A stretch of DNA of 64,000 nt from Diphasiastrum complanatum (GCA_029204225.1 CM055112.1:28794703-28858702); one strand, 5' to 3'; positions 46,334 to 59,200 are shown, counted from the stretch's first letter. Program-made: numbers and translations. The notes: generated from the sequence alone by a model not told the origin.

Positions 46334-47570
46334 TCTGATTGGTTTCCTCTTGATTTTTGGCCTTGCTACAAAGTCCGGTTGTGTTGAATTGGGTTGACAT
46401 GCATATCACTACATTAACGCATGCTCTGTAAATGCTTATCATTTATACATGTTAGCTTATGCCTGTCCACTGTCAATAGTTTTGTACACTAGTGGAGTCT
46501 TTTGCTTTTACATTTTGTTGGGATTGCGTAGCCAACCCAACTCAACCAGGTCTTTGCATAGTCACAGAAGAAGATAGATTGATAGTGCAGTATATTTTTA
46601 TGCTATTCTTTCTGACGTACTCATCTTGGATCTGAAAACTTTCTCCAGCTTAAAGCTCTAGAATTTTTGTAACCAAATTAGGTTGTGTATCATACACGAT
46701 ACTTGAATTTTATCTTGCGAATGTAGGCTTGTGATTGATGAAGATAAGCTACTCGAAAAACTTGCTGTTCTGAATCTCAGGTAATGTATGCTACAGAAGC
46801 AAGATTTTCAGATTGTGGGGCATTCAGAAAGTCATGGTTCCAGAAATTGAAAATGCATCTCCCAATTGCAAGCCTTTCTACTATTCGTTAGAGATCAGTG
46901 TTGTCTAGCAGACACTTGAATTTGATAGAAACACGTACCACAATGGGACATTATTCCACCTTGTAGAGCTGTCCAGGATTTGACTCAAAGCAACTCAAAT
47001 CAACATGAGTAAAGAAGAAGACATTCACCATTATGCCACAAATGAAGTACCTTAAGGGACATATCATTTACAAGCATTCTCCAACAAAGGAAAATTAATG
47101 ACGAAAAACGCTTGTTGATAGTTCATTTAGTTTTCAGCAAAGATCTTTAAAGACTAGAATCTTATATTAAATACCCTATTATGAGCCTTAATCTTATACA
47201 TTAGATTAAGTCCTCCATCTTGTAGATCCTTCTTTTGGAGGTTTTCATGCCAACTTTAAATGTTCTAAAATTTATTCAAAAAAAAAGATCCATCATCTTC
47301 ATTCACCATTATGCCACAAATGAAGTACCTCAAGGGACAAATATCATTTACAAGCATTCTCCGACAAAGCAACAATCTTACCATGGCATAGAAGCCTTCA
47401 CTTTATTTGACTCAAGATGGAGCTATGTTGATCACACACCTAAGAAAAGTCATGCACATGGATTTTTTGAAGTTGTGATCCAAAATGGACCTACCTTTAC
47501 CACAATCCAAGAAAACTCATGTATATGATTGAATCAAAATTTAATGTTGTTTCTAATGTTGTTTTGTACT
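46334..47570. other. Downstream of the host gene; one dispersed ~65 bp direct repeat
   Basis: The sequence 'caccattatgccacaaatga' with about 45 further bases occurs at 47026-47092 and again at 47304-47371. The frame 47235-47528 spans the second copy but has no recognised family. Confidence 0.5.
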
Positions 47571-47571
47571 T

Positions 47572-48292
47572 CAGTGTAAACATTCATATGTGAGATTAAA
47601 TTTTAGAAAAAAGATGAGTATAATTGTCAAAACCTATGAACATGCATAGATAACACGGGCTACTTCTATGCAAGTATTTAACCTCGTATAATTTGAATTA
47701 CAAGATTTATAGTCTAGCTTGTGTGTAGAGGACAGCTCACACGTGTGAAAATAGTTGAAGTAGGCAAGTTTCTGCTTCTAGAAGATTTCTATGAAGATCT
47801 CCATATAGTAAGAAATTGGACCAAAAATGCCCAAAATAAAAAGTTCGATCCAAGTGTCAAAATTGCATGATGATGACAAGGCATCCTCACATGTGTGAGA
47901 TCTGATGCATGATCAGTACCTCGAGCTCCAAGAAGTGTATATATAGAGGCATATTTGGCCACAATCAACATGAAACATCAATCTTGGTTTTGGAAGCAAT
48001 TTCGTGTAATTATCTCTATTTGTCTACATTTGTTTTGATTGTTTTGAGGTTCTATCATAGTGTACTTTATTTTCAGGTTGGAGTCCGTACTCTGACAGGG
48101 TTTCACACGTGTGAAACCAACAAGTACATTTACCTTCATGAAAGGATTGTTCTTGTTAAGATTTTATGTCTAGAATTGATCTACGTTGATTTTAATCTTT
48201 TGTAGATTGATAGATCAAGTAAATCTAACATCCAATCCCTCTTGAGGATCAGATTAGGATCCACTCTTGGCCCATTTTGTACTTTTTCCACA
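47572..48292 (+). repeat. Copia-type LTR copy (probable solo LTR), 5' limit approximate
   Basis: The 3' end (catccaatccctcttgagga...actttttccaca) matches the 5' LTR end of Copia-1. It contains a TATA-like gtatatataga (about 47937), the CAGGTTGGAGTCCGTACT module (about 48075) and the palindromes tcacacgtgtga (about 47728) and ttcacacgtgtgaa (about 48103). No coding sequence or second LTR adjoins it. GTACT follows the end, and GTACT also occurs just before the suggested start, a possible target duplication. Confidence 0.6.
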
Positions 48293-48463
48293 GTACTTTT
48301 ATTAGTTTTTAAGTGGGAGACCCACTAATTTGAGATCAGAACTTTATTTAGTGAAAGTGTAAGATTTTTTGAAAAAAACTTTGTAAGCATGGAGAAGCGG
48401 TATGTCTGTAGTTGTCCACGTGTCTATTGGCAAAGCAGGGTGAAACTAAACGAAGGAGCATCC

Positions 48464-49150
<687 letters not shown>

Positions 49151-49189
49151 ACATTTTTATTCGTGATCAACCTCGAAGGATTTGCAAAC

Positions 49190-49560
49190 TTTGTCTTGCA
49201 GTCAACTCAAAAGATTCGCGAAACAATTACTCGTAGAAGCTCGTGGCTTTCTTGTTGAAGCTTGAAAGACTCGCGAACAAAATCTTGTTGCAAAATATTC
49301 TGTTTCTTGTTCAAACCTCAGATGTCACGAAATTGTCGTGAACAGTTCACAAAATTTTTTGGACTGTTGTTCAAGCTCACTTGTCCCGAACAGTTCGCGA
49401 AATGTTCTAGATTTCTTCTTCAAGCTCAAGAATTGTCATCTGTCATGAACAATTCGCGAAAGACAAAAATGTCGTGAAGAGACAAGTGTTGCGAATAATT
49501 TCGAAACACGAACTTAGACAAAGAGATAAACTGTCACGAATAATTTGCGAACAGAATTTA
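49190..49560. repeat. Dispersed TTCGCGAA-type motifs
   Basis: Variants of gaac(a)a/gttcgcgaa, ctcgcgaac and gtcgtgaac recur about every 40-60 bp (for example 49216, 49271, 49390 and 49452). They lie in the presumed LTR of Copia-4. Confidence 0.6.
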
Positions 49561-49872
49561 TTCGATCTTGGAAACAGAGCGTCTATTTGAATATATAAAT
49601 GCATGTGCACTACTCGTTGTAACTCACTCACTCAATCAAAGATACAACATCGAGATAAGACAACAAGAGATGTATATTGATGAATCAAATATTGTCTTAA
49701 GTTGTCTCTTACTTCCACATATAATTTTCACACGCATATTCAATCAGAGCTAATATTGTTCTATTCGTACATAGATCAGATACAGACCTGATTGAAGACA
49801 CTGATATCAGTTTGATTTATTCAAACTTTCATCGTGTTCTCTGTGGAAGAATAATTACTAATTTTCCTACAG

Positions 49873-49954
49873 TGGTATCAGAGCATACAAATTTAAATAT
49901 GATTCAATGGTATCAGAGTATACAGGTTCAAAGCTGATACAATGATATCAGAAC
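49873..49954 (+). promoter_or_regulatory. Primer-binding site of Copia-4 with two extra copies
   Basis: tggtatcagagc at 49873-49884 recurs as tggtatcagagt at 49908-49919 and tgatatcagaac at 49943-49954. Spacing is 35 bp each time, so the primer site lies in a short triplication. Confidence 0.75.
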
Positions 49955-50053
49955 GAATCAGAGTTGATACAGTGGCATCTTCGCAGCCCCTCTTAACATT
50001 TTTCATACATCCATCAGCAAGTCACTATCTGGAGTGATTCTGGAAATTAGAAG

Positions 50054-50426
50054 ATGTCATCCATCATCAATATTCAAGCTAAGATAACTATGATCTTGGA
50101 CCCAGAAGGTTCAAATTACTTGATTTGGAAATTAAAGACTTCACTCTTATTGAAGGGCGAAGGTCTATGGCAATGGGTAGAACCAATAGAGGAGAAGCCA
50201 GTAGCTACTCCTGGCAAAGAACTTCGGGAATCGAGTTTAAAAAATGACAAAGCTATAACAATTATTGCGTCTTCAGTGCATGACAATATAATGCTAGATC
50301 TTACATCAATTTCAAACACAAAAGATTTATGGGAAGAATTGCAAACCAAGAATGAGACTCGATCTCGTAATCAAATCATGTTCTTGGAAGACCAATTAAC
50401 TTACCTACAGTGGGACGACAAAGACT
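50054..50426 (+). pseudogene. Copia-4 gag, N-terminal part
   Basis: From ATG 50054 the frame reads ILDPEGSNYLIWKLKTSLLL, the copia GAG start, and then ELQTKNETRSRNQIMFLEDQ. It is truncated at 50427 where the Copia-5 LTR begins. It differs clearly from Copia-3, -5 and -6, so it is a separate lineage. Confidence 0.75.
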
Positions 50427-50735
50427 TGAAGCTCATTGGCAATCTCAAGCTAGTTCACTATGTACATTGAGTTTTTGTGACCCAAATGAAACCAAATCAA
50501 TTTCTACTTGTTTCTCAGGTTGAAGGCCGTACTACAGCCTGTATTACACATGTGTGGGCTTGGATTTCAATGTTGATCAATGCTTTTGATTGTTAATGCT
50601 TGTTGTTTGTCAAATTGCCAATCTAGATCAATTTTTTTGTGTCTAGTTTTTTAATAGATTGTTAAGCAAGCATCCAATCACTCTTGTGGATCTTTTGTAG
50701 ATCCATTTATGGTCCTAAAGTACAGTACTTTCTCA
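50427..50735 (+). repeat. Copia-5 5' LTR (309 bp)
   Basis: It carries the module caggttgaaggccgtact followed by acacatgtgtggg (about 50518-50562). Confidence 0.85.
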
Positions 50736-51536
50736 TAGTATTAGAGCCAAGTACAAGAGCATAAGCCATTGATCTAATGCAAATCCATTTGTAGCAAGTT
50801 TTGGTGCTAAAAATCAGTATTGAGAGGGCAAGCTAAAATCTTGATTTTGGTGAGGAGATTTGATCCCAAACTTGGTAGGGGTCCAAATCCGTACTGTCCA
50901 CATGTGTGGGCACCTCTGAACCTGCATTTAATGCATGGTATTCATTTGATCCAAAAAAATTCAATTTGTGAGCTATTGGTGTAATTTTTGGTGGAGATCC
51001 TAGGATAATCTACCAAGATCATTTGCCATTGATTAGATTTGAATTTGTTTCATGGAATCTAATTAATCTAGGCTGAGTTAAAGTCCTATTAAGGTTAAAA
51101 ACAGGTCTTGAAAGTACACCAAGAAGGAAGAAAGAGATTAAGTCATTTTTTTGTCCAAAAATAGCCAAAATTGGCTAGATTTGATTGTAAGTAGATTTCA
51201 CATCATCTTATCTTCATTCCAACTTTGTGAGGGAGTGCTAGAACTGAGATTATAAGTCCATTTGTTGGATTAGAAATCTAATTTGAGTGAAAAACTACAA
51301 GAGAGAGACCTTAGTGAGTTTCTAGAGACAATCAAATCCATTTCTTGGCAAGATTTGTTTGAAAGTAGTTTTCACTTCATCTTATCTTCATTCCAGCTTT
51401 GTGAGGGAGTGATAGAACTGTGATTATAAGTCCATTTGTTGGATTAGAAATCAAATTTGAGTTAAACACTGCAAGTGTGAGACCTTTGTGAGTTTCAAGT
51501 CAATCAAATCTATTTCTTGTTTGTAGAAGTCACTAG

Positions 51537-53693
51537 ATGGGATCTGCTGGAGCATACCTTCTAGAAGCTAGTGAGAGGTTAAATTCTACAAATTATGCTA
51601 TTTGGAAGGTTAGAATGGAGTCACTCTTGGTGCTCCAAGACCTTTATGAGTTCTTGATTGAAGATGAAGATGAACCTCTAGGTGCACAGGAGTTAGCTAG
51701 ATACAAGAAGAGATCTAGGCTTGCACTTTATTGTGTGAAGATGAATGTGAGCAATGATTTGTTGAGAGAAGTATCAGCTTGTACTAGTGCTAAAGAGGCT
51801 TGGGAGTCTTTAAAATCAATCTATGAGTTTAGCAACACTTCTAGAGTTCTTATGCTTAGAAATCAAATTTTGCAAAGCATGAGGAGAAGTGAGGAGAGTG
51901 CACATGATTATGTACTCAGAATCAAGTCTCTAAATAGGGAGTTGGCTTCCATTGGAGAGAAGATTCATGATGGAGAGCTTGTACAAATTGTCCTTAATGG
52001 TCTAGGAGATGACTTTGCAAATTTGGTCCAAAGTTTTGCCATCCAAGACACTTTGCCAACTATAGAAAAACTTCACAGTGTATCAGTGGCTAAAGAGTGT
52101 AGGATGCTCCATGCAAAATCTAGGATGAGTTCCTTGTCATTGCAGGATGGTGATGAGAAAGCCAATTTCTCATTCAAGGGAAAAAAGAAGACCAATGGAA
52201 AGAAGAAGCATCCAAAGGAGGCCAAAGAAGAGGATGATGCATCAAGCTCAAAGGACAAGTCAAAGCAAAAATGCTTCTTTTGTGGAAGGAAGGGGCATTA
52301 TGCATCTGAATGCTACAAGAGGCTAAGAGCACAAGTGGAGGAGGACAAACAAGGAAACCTTGCAAAGGAGGAGGAGGAGGATAAAGTAGATGTATTCTTG
52401 ATGGCATCTACATCCTCACCAACAAGCAATGGCAATTCAAGAGACAATTGGTGGATCGACAGTGGAGCTAGCTCCCACATGTCTTGTGAAAAGGACTTTT
52501 TCTCAACCTTACACTCTTTCAATGCTGCTAAAAAGTTTTTCTTTACTGCAAATGATGAAGAGTGTAGGATAGATGGTGTTGGCACCATCTCTTTGTATCT
52601 AGAGTCCTCGAAATGCATGGATCATGAAAATGTCCTTTATGTACCATCAATCACCAAGAATATGCTTAGTGTTGGTCTATTCTTAGAGAGTGGTTTGGAT
52701 GTCCACTTTAAGCATGATGTTTGCTTCATCTTGAAGAATGATGTTTGCATTGCAAGGGGATTTAAACATGGAAGATTGTTTAAGTTGGAAGCTAGTGTTG
52801 CTTTTGAAAGAATGAGCTTGGCAAAGGAGGAGATCACTCAAGAGGAGATCTTGGCAAAGTGTGATCTTGCTTGCATTGAGGAGGAGCATCAAAAGGAGGA
52901 AGAGCTTGAGGATCAGCCTCAAAGCATGAGAGTTCCAAGGGAGTCCTCAATGACAATGGCCGAGTCATCAAATTGCATGCAAATTGTCCATTCAAGTGTG
53001 CATCTTGCAAGGGTGGTGAGGATTGGAGAGTCTACTATCTTGGAATACTTTTTGGAAAGTATTAGTAGACATGAGGTGACTTGTTTCTTACCTTTAGGAT
53101 CCATGGTGTTTATTACTTTGTATGACAAGACAATGAAATGGGATGCTTTGAAATCTACATTTGTTGTTGATAAAGCAATTTCATTGGATAACTATTTTTG
53201 TAATAGTTTGAATAGAGTCATAAAAGATGAAACATCATTTGCTTTGGAAATCTTTGTGTCCACATGCTTTGTGCATGATCATTCCAATGTAAGGACCAAA
53301 GATTATCCTATTTCAATGATAGGAATAATGGTAGTGTTTTGCTCTTCAAGTAGAGATTGTAGAATCTACTTGTTTTCAACCAAAGAATTTGTCAATGGTG
53401 GAAATGTGATCTTTCAAGAGTGGAAGATTTGTAAACTTGAAGAAGCACCTTTGGATAAACACATTATTCAATTCATTGATGTTTTGGAGTCAAGTCGAGT
53501 GGAGGATCAAGCTCAAGACCCAAGGACTCCAAGAAGAATCTTGAGTATCAAGATGGAGCCATCTAGGCTCAATCATATGGATCAAGCAAGACAAGTTGTC
53601 TTTGGCAACATTATTTATGCACTTAATATTTTCATTGATGTATCTTCAAGTGCACAAAATGCCTTGGAATTCATGGCTTGGCATGATGTTTAG
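51537..53693 (+). CDS. Copia-5 gag-protease frame with diverged C-terminal half
   Basis: 718 codons from ATG 51537. GAG domain: LNSTNYAIWKVRMESLL near residue 16, LMLRNQILQSMRRSEESAHD. The zinc knuckle CFFCGRKGHYASEC is at about 248 and the protease active site WWIDSGASSHM at about 305. GAG-pre-integrase similarity ends at EEITQEEIL (about 438). The remaining 280 residues show only faint resemblance to the end of integrase and the linker (RDCRIYLFSTKEF, GNVIFQEWK, MEPSRLNHM), with no catalytic D-D-E pattern and no reverse transcriptase. The frame nevertheless stays open. It resembles the TR-GAG type of non-autonomous element, which supplies only structural proteins. Whether the C-terminal half has a role is unknown. 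Confidence 0.8.
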   Translation: MGSAGAYLLEASERLNSTNYAIWKVRMESLLVLQDLYEFLIEDEDEPLGAQELARYKKRSRLALYCVKMNVSNDLLREVSACTSAKEAWESLKSIYEFSNTSRVLMLRNQILQSMRRSEESAHDYVLRIKSLNRELASIGEKIHDGELVQIVLNGLGDDFANLVQSFAIQDTLPTIEKLHSVSVAKECRMLHAKSRMSSLSLQDGDEKANFSFKGKKKTNGKKKHPKEAKEEDDASSSKDKSKQKCFFCGRKGHYASECYKRLRAQVEEDKQGNLAKEEEEDKVDVFLMASTSSPTSNGNSRDNWWIDSGASSHMSCEKDFFSTLHSFNAAKKFFFTANDEECRIDGVGTISLYLESSKCMDHENVLYVPSITKNMLSVGLFLESGLDVHFKHDVCFILKNDVCIARGFKHGRLFKLEASVAFERMSLAKEEITQEEILAKCDLACIEEEHQKEEELEDQPQSMRVPRESSMTMAESSNCMQIVHSSVHLARVVRIGESTILEYFLESISRHEVTCFLPLGSMVFITLYDKTMKWDALKSTFVVDKAISLDNYFCNSLNRVIKDETSFALEIFVSTCFVHDHSNVRTKDYPISMIGIMVVFCSSSRDCRIYLFSTKEFVNGGNVIFQEWKICKLEEAPLDKHIIQFIDVLESSRVEDQAQDPRTPRRILSIKMEPSRLNHMDQARQVVFGNIIYALNIFIDVSSSAQNALEFMAWHDV

Positions 53694-54277
53694 TTTTGAA
53701 GTGTGCTACATGTATATAGACACATTTATGGAACATCTTGTAAGGGATCCTCTAAGAGGTGGTGAAAGATCCTTCGTGGACATCATTCTCTATTGGAGTC
53801 TCAAAAGTTCCTTGTTTGTAGCTGGATTGTTTAGACACTTCTAAAAGCTTTCATTCATCTATCAAGAGAGTTGTAAGGAGTGTGAAGAATTGCCAAAAAT
53901 TGGCAAATCTAGCTTGATAAAAAAAAAAAACCATGTAGAATAGTGTAAATTGCGTACACAAGTGGGTCATGATGAATGAGGCCATGATGCCACATGGGAA
54001 ACCCATCCTAATGTAGGTTACGTCAAGTCAAGAGAGTTGGTCATGTCTATTTGGTGGTCATCCCTACTTTGTAGGACCTACACCTAAGTTTAAGGTGAAA
54101 ATTTGACCAACTAGCTACCTACCAAGCATAACTCTAGGAAATAGACTAGGGTTTCATTTTAGGTCAAGGAGAGTGAGTTAACTTCCTCATTACATGCTGG
54201 AAATCCACCTAACTTCAAGAAGGAAGTCGAATTTGCTATGTATTCCCTCTCTCCATAGTGAGAAGATAGAAAAATTT

Positions 54278-54586
54278 TGGAGCTCATTGGCAATCTCAAG
54301 CTAGTTCACTATGTACATTGAGTTTTTGTGATCCAAATGAAACCAAATCAATTTCTACTTGTGTCTCAGGTTGAAGGCCGTACTACAGCCTGTATTACAC
54401 ATGTGTGGGCTCGAAATTCAATGTTGATCAAGGCTTTTGATTGTTAATGCTTGTTGTTTGTCAAATTGCCAATCTAGATCAACTTTTTTGTGTCTAGTTT
54501 TTTGATAGATTGTTAAGCAAGCATCCAATCACTCTTGTGGATCTTTTGTAGATCCATTTATGGTCCTAAAGTACAGTACTTTCTCA
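54278..54586 (+). repeat. Copia-5 3' LTR (309 bp)
   Basis: Equal length to 50427-50735, about 97 percent identical by eye. Confidence 0.85.
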
Positions 54587-54717
54587 GAATGAGTCTAAGA
54601 CTAATGAACAACAATATGGAAAACAAAAAAAGAATTCTGGTGATAAGAAGATCTACAACAGATGTAGAAGATCAGGTCACACAGAAGAAAAGTGTTGGTT
54701 AAATCCAAAGATTTAAT
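54587..54717 (+). pseudogene. Copia-4 gag, zinc-knuckle scrap
   Basis: The plus strand reads KKIYNRCRRSGHTEEKCWLN, a knuckle with the first Cys changed, followed by a stop. It is the downstream piece of the gag interrupted by Copia-5, but the part between has been lost. Confidence 0.55.
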
Positions 54718-54719
54718 TG

Positions 54720-54870
54720 TGAAAAATGTAAAAATAAGCTTCGTAGAGGCCAAAAATCATGTATATAGGATGATTACACATGTGTGGAGCCTGTTCCCAC
54801 ATGTGAAAATAGTGTACTTGTCATGTACCATTAATCATATAGGTTGTACATATGATTTAATTCAAGTTCT
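54720..54870 (+). repeat. Start of a Copia-1-type LTR, truncated
   Basis: tgaaaaatgtaaaaataagc, tgtatatagg, acacatgtgtggagcctgtt and cccacatgtgaaa match the Copia-1 LTR in order. The match fades after about 54865, shortly before the truncated Copia-6 LTR begins. Confidence 0.65.
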
Positions 54871-54902
54871 AGTGGCTAAAAAGGCCAAAAACTAGTTTTC
54901 TA

Positions 54903-55660
54903 GTGTGAAAGGATGTACTTTTCATGTTTGTATATATCCAAATTGATTTTGTATCATTCTAGTTAGTGTGAACATGAAATGACTAGTTTTTAGTCAAGTT
55001 GACTAGTCACCTACAAAATAGCTTTTCCTTGCATGTGCATGAGTAAATGCTCCCACATGGCAAGTGGATGTTCACACGTGTGTATAGAGTACTAGAAGAT
55101 AAGAGCTGACCATTTTCCTTAGATCCTATTTTGTAGGGAATATTCCTATATTCTAGGAGACTAGCTTTTTGGATTTTAGTCATATTCTAGAAGGTCAACT
55201 ATTGGATAAGGATCAAGGATGGATAAAATGGATAGAACTGAGTGATGTGGCACTCTTCACACGTGTGAAGGCCTGCTGGACTGTACCAGACTCATGGATG
55301 TACTTGATCCATAAAAGGATCATCATTTTGCTAAGAAAATTGATGAGACTTTTGCACTCTACACTTTTGTGAGATTTCTAGTCATTTGTCTTGTGATTTT
55401 TATGCATGATTGCTATCTTGTATCATTGTACTTGTTGTTTCAGGTGCAGGCCGTACAGTGGACAGTACTCCACACGTGTGAAGCCGCTCTCACTAAAAAA
55501 ATGATGTGTTGATCCATTGCTCTTGCTTAAATCCAAGTGTAGTGAATCTAGATCAAGATCTAATGTGTAGAACTTGATAGATTTATTGATTAAGCAACCA
55601 ATAACTCTCTATGATTGTAAAGTACAATCATTATTGTCCTAAAAACTGTAAAATTTATCA
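54903..55660 (+). repeat. Copia-6 5' LTR, 5'-truncated
   Basis: Matches 60271-61028 base for base in length (758 bp). It contains cacacgtgtg palindromes near 55075, 55259 and 55473 and the module caggtgcaggccgtacag (about 55440). Confidence 0.85.
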
Positions 55661-55673
55661 TGGTATCAGAGCT
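55661..55673 (+). promoter_or_regulatory. Copia-6 primer-binding site
   Basis: TGGTATCAGAGCT directly follows the LTR end (aatttatca). Confidence 0.88.
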
Positions 55674-56254
55674 AAGTAAGAGAGTGATCATTGAATCATA
55701 AATCTTGTAAAGATCATTGGCAAAATTTGTTTTTTGCCAATACTAGTGAGGGCGAGTTCTTCTAGAGTGATAGCTTGTAATCATTTGGATAAAAACGACT
55801 TGGAGGCTGTGTATGTACTTTTCACACGTGTGAAACCGTACAACAACTTTCAATTCAAGTTACTTTGTGTTTGTTGGTCCCAAAATCACAATACTAGTTC
55901 ATTTTTGGTGCTTTTTGAAGCATAGTATTGATCTAGATTCATTCTAACTAATGCCTATGACCAAATAGTGTTTTGGATCATTGAAGCATTTCTTTTTAGA
56001 GTCTAAGATCAGATCTTAAGAGGCTGATTTGTTCAGATCCTTAGTTGAAGTGAAATCTCTAAGAAAAGTGTAAAGCAATTTTTTTGTGAGAGTGAAAGAT
56101 AGAAATTTTTGGTAAGGTCTTTGAGTATCATTCAAGCTTGTGTGCTAGTTTGATAGAGACAAGCCTATAGGCATTCTAGTAAGCTTTAGGCCTTTTCATA
56201 GATCTTTTAAAATTCAAAAATCTTTGTGATTTTTAAAGGAGCATTCATTCTAAA

Positions 56255-59200
56255 ATGTCATCCATGGGTGGATATTTGATGGAATCAAGTGAGAGACTCA
56301 CTTCCACAAATTATTCCATTTGGAAAGTGAGAATGGAATCACTCCTAGTGATCCATGATCTATATGACATAGTTCAAGGAGTAGAGGAAGAGCCTCAAAC
56401 TCCCCAAGAACAAGTGAAATACAAGAAGAGAGCAAGATTAGCTCTACATTGCATAAAGTTAAATGTATGCAATGACCTCTTGAAAGAGGTGTCTTCTTGT
56501 ACCTCATCCAAAGAGGCTCGGGATTCATTAAAGAGCATTTATGAATCCAACAATACTTCAAGAATCCTCATGCTAAGAAATCAAGTTTTCCAAAGCATGA
56601 AAGGAAGTGGAGAGAGTGGACAAGAGTATGTTCTTAGGATCAAATCTCTTAACAAGAAGTTAAGTGCAATAGGAGAGAAGATCCAAGATCAAGAACTAGT
56701 ACAAATCATTTTGAATGGTCTAAGTGATGAGTTTACCAACTTAGTCCAATCATTTGCCATTCAAGACTCTCTTCCATCCATTGAAAAGTTGCACAATGTT
56801 CTTGTGGCCGAGGAGAGTAGGCTTCTTCTCAAGACAAGAATGGATAGCATGTCACTTAATGGAGGAGAGGAGAAAGCTAACTTTACATCTAAAGGCAAGA
56901 AAAAGCAAAATCCATTCAAGAAAAATCAAGGCAAGGAGGCCGAGATGAAGAATGGAGGATCTACCTCCAAAGGCAAAGTGAAGAACAAGGCAAAACTAAA
57001 GTGTTTCTTTTGTGGAAAGAAAGGACACTTTGCCTTAGAATGCTACTTGAAGAAGAATCAACAAGCCAAAGGAGATCAAGGGAACATTGCTCAAGAGGAA
57101 GAATATGAGGATGGATTCAACACATCCTTAATGGTTGCATCTACACCAACTTCAAGTCAAGACACATGGTGGATAGATAGTGGGGCTAGTTCCCACATGT
57201 CCTTTAACAAGCATTATTTTTCTACTCTTCTATCTTTTAATGACTCTAAGAAGTCAATATACACTGCTAGTGATCAAGCATGCAAGATAGATGGCATAGG
57301 ATCTATACCTCTTTGTTTAGGCACATATAAAAGGATAGATCTAGATAATGTTTTGTATGTTCCTACCATTTCAAGAAACTTGCTTAGTGTAGGACAATTA
57401 ATGGACAATGGACTAGATGTACATTTCAAGAATGGAGTTTGTTCCATCTTGAAAAATGATAAGTGCATAGCTAGTGGCATTAAGCAAGGTAGACTTTTCA
57501 AGTTGGATGCTAATGTTGCAAGTGAAAGTGTGAACTTGGCTAGGGAGGAGCTAACTCAAGTGGAGCTTTGGCATAAGAGATTAGGCCATCCTAATCTTCA
57601 ATCTATGGAGTCAATGGCAAGCAAGGAACTAGCTCTTGGCCTACCAAGAACTTTCAAGAAGTGTGGAAAAATGTGTGAGGCATGTGGCCTTGCAAAGTCA
57701 CACAAATCTTCTTACAATAAATCTTCATCAAGATCTCTCTCTCCCTTGGATCTCATACATTCTGATGTACATGGTTTTTCACATGCAAGTAATGGAGGTG
57801 CCTTGATGTATGTAACTTTTATAGATGATTGTACTAGATTCACATGGATTGAGTTACTATCAAAGAAAAGTCTTGTTTATGAAGCTTTCATTAAGTTCAA
57901 GTCTCTAGTAGAGAAACAACTTAGTACTTCTATCAAAGCACTAAGATGTGATAATGGAGGAGAGTACACCTCCAATAAAATGAAAGACTTTTGCGAGATC
58001 AATGGTATTAAGTTACAATACACTTGTTCCTACACCCCTCAACAAAATGGGGTGGCCGAGAGGAAAAATAGGAGTCTATGTGAGTGTGCAAAGTCCTTGA
58101 GGCTTGATGCATCACTTCCCATCTCATTTTGGGGAGAAGCCATAACATGTGCTAATTATTTGTGTAATAGACTTCCTAGTAGTGCTATAGATGGGATCTC
58201 ACCTTATGAAGCCTTGTTTGATAAGAAACCCAATGTAAAAGATTTTAAGATCTTTGGATGTACTTGTTATGTACACATTCCTTTGGAGACTAGAAGGAAA
58301 GAAGATGCTACCTCCTTCAAAGGAATCTTTGTTGGCTATGGAGAAAATAACAAGGGATATAGGATATATGATCCTACATCCAAGAAAGTAAAGGTAAGCA
58401 AGGATGTACTTTTTGATGAGTCACAATTTGCTAAGAGCTTGTCAAATGGATCTAACCCATTGTGCATTGAAGATCTTGACAAATCCGAGGAGGATCTTGA
58501 CAAACTCGAGGAGGATCATGACAAACCCGAGGATGGAGATTTGGATCCGAGTCAAAAGGGGCCAAGAAGATCATCAAGGAGCAAGGCCGAGCCCTCAAGG
58601 CTTACCTATGTGGACAAGGGAAAGCAAAAGGAAGGCTCTACATCTTCTATCTCTTACTCTTTTTTAGCTACATTGATTGAAGAACATCATCTTTTGAAGA
58701 AGCATGTAAATCTAAAGTTTGGAGAGATGCAATGCAAGTAGAGTATGATGCATTAGAAGAGAATCATACTTGGAATCTTGTAAATCTTCCAAGAGGAAAG
58801 AAACCACTTGCATGTAAGTGGATTTATAGAATTAAGTACAATCAAGATGGATCTATTAGTAAATACAAAGCTAGGCTTGTTGCTAAGGGATTTCTTCAAA
58901 TAAAAGGATTGGATTATGAAGAAACATTTGCACCTATAGCTAAGCTTGTAACTATTAGATTAATCATTTGCATTGCTACTTTGTTCAAATGGGATCTCTA
59001 CCAAATGGATGTGACAAATGCCTTCTTGAATGGCTTCTTAGAAGAGGAAATCTACATGATGCAACCAGAGTGCTTCATCAAGGTTGGTGAGGAGCGAAAG
59101 GTGTGCTTGGCTTTGTACTAAGTGCTTATGAACCTTCTTTATATTTCAAATGTAATGAAGGAAAGATCATCATTTTGGTTCTTTATGTTGATGACATCAT

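Larger units (their letters stand above)
50427..54586 (+). mobile_element. Copia-5: copia element keeping gag-protease only
   Basis: LTRs of 309 bp lie at 50427-50735 and 54278-54586 (TG...TTTCTCA). They differ at about nine positions, so about 97 percent identical. A primer-site variant (tagtattagagcc) is at 50736-50748. One long frame (51537-53693) carries gag and protease. Integrase is unrecognisable except near its end, and reverse transcriptase and RNase H are absent apart from a short scrap near 53760-53800. Flanking 5 bp sequences do not match (AGACT versus GAATG), so one boundary has been rearranged. Confidence 0.85.
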
